Shown here in pieces: positions 6,509-6,735 of a DNA stretch of 6,735 bases; the stretch's first letter is position 1; each line of letters starts with the position of its first letter. Both the position numbers and the translations under genes were made by a program. Location of the stretch: contig JAFDAP010000091.1 in the NCBI GenBank assembly GCA_019313765.1, forward strand, positions 1-6,735. Direction: 5' to 3'. This stretch comes from Deltaproteobacteria bacterium (GTDB lineage: Bacteria; Desulfobacterota; DSM-4660; Desulfatiglandales; Desulfatiglandaceae). The notes beneath the pieces are model-generated. The model was not told the origin of the DNA and searched no databases. It worked only from the letters and a program-made list of their open reading frames with translations.

Positions 6509-6629
6509 TCTGATATGAAGTTGATCAGCAGTCTCCCTGATAAGTTTTTCAAGGAGTCGCTTGACCATGTGGGCTTGAGAAGTCTGCCGCAAATATTTGA
6601 CCCCGATTTTTAAAATGAGGGAAATAATT

Positions 6630-6735
6630 ATGAATATAAATAATATGATAGAGATTAAGCCTGCCGTAATGTTAGGGAAGCCCGTTATTAAAGGCACGAG
6701 GATCCCAGTGGAATTGATTGTGCGCAAGCTTGGCG
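6630..6735 (+). CDS. DUF433-domain protein, probable antitoxin (3' partial)
   Basis: The visible 35 codons, MNINNMIEIKPAVMLGKP then VIKGTRIPVELIVRKLG, match the N-terminus of DUF433 (PF04255), whose core is GKPxIxGTRIPVxxI. Members are about 75-80 residues and carry a helix-turn-helix. Many are antitoxins encoded just ahead of a PIN-like (DUF5615) toxin, which would lie beyond the window. The ATG at 6630 has a strong GAGGGA at 6617-6622 with a 7-base spacer. An ATG five codons later (6645) is less well placed. The setting in accessory-looking DNA near a tRNA fits a toxin-antitoxin gene. The partner and function are inferred, not seen. Confidence 0.8.
   Translation, partial: MNINNMIEIKPAVMLGKPVIKGTRIPVELIVRKLG

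Larger units (their letters stand above)
6158..6514. other. Region of about 350 bp without a convincing gene
   Basis: Open frames here are not protein-like and have no ribosome binding sites. The stretch holds a direct repeat ACTGGAGTG(A/G)TGG (6260-6272 and 6293-6305) and, at 6413-6437, a perfect 9-bp hairpin described separately. It looks like decayed accessory DNA. Confidence 0.5.

Noticed and set aside
6247..6513. Plus-strand frame of 88 codons with hydrophobic stretches
   Set aside because: No Shine-Dalgarno, it runs through a repeat and a perfect hairpin, and has no recognisable domain.
6515..6613. 32-codon frame MKLISSLPDKFF... just upstream of the DUF433 gene
   Set aside because: No ribosome site, starts at the predicted transcription start, and no known family; more likely leader DNA, though a leader peptide is not excluded.
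6482..6727. Minus-strand frame with an Ile-rich hydrophobic segment opposite the DUF433 gene
   Set aside because: The hydrophobic run is produced by AT-rich antisense sequence, and DUF433 motifs on the plus strand are clear.

Overview
The window reads as a piece of a bacterial chromosome, most probably from a Desulfobacterota (deltaproteobacterial) anaerobe. This rests on gene content and repeat style, not on a phylogenetic marker. The clues are an [FeFe]-hydrogenase-like iron-sulfur protein of a type common in such anaerobes, an RseC-type membrane protein, a six-helix HAMP class III cyclase, and intergenic palindromes of the TCGTAAAAAGTC type that I recall as common in these genomes.

Left part (1-3162). 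A hydrogenase-like protein (5' end outside the window) converges on an rseC-like gene. A long imperfect palindrome sits between their 3' ends. The rseC-like gene diverges from an M24 (Xaa-Pro) peptidase gene, and that divergent gap holds a MITE-like stretch bounded by 17-bp perfect inverted repeats. The peptidase frame is complete over 397 sense codons except for one TAA that separates the first two metal-ligand aspartates from the last three ligands, so the gene looks recently inactivated or contains a sequence error.

Middle part (3163-5500). Initiator tRNA-fMet has its own consensus promoter and a 16-bp perfect terminator stem. A large membrane-bound adenylate/guanylate cyclase lies on the minus strand. 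Its catalytic metal and transition-state residues are intact, but its substrate-specifying pair is Gln/Ala. It begins at a TTG, and the same frame continues upstream to an ATG across a single TAG. Next comes tRNA-Glu with promoter, leader hairpin and terminator. The two tRNAs share a nearly identical trailer (16 of 17 bases) leading into their terminators.

Right part (5500-6735). This stretch next to the tRNA-Glu gene looks like a decayed accessory region: a short tandem direct repeat, a small four-cysteine protein, the C-terminal remnant of what may be an IS630-like transposase, about 350 bp with no convincing gene, and the start of a DUF433 (antitoxin-type) gene cut by the window end. I see no CRISPR array, rRNA or complete mobile element. 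No wholly new system is demonstrated. The most unusual points are the two single-stop interruptions, the atypical cyclase residues and the small cysteine-rich gene.
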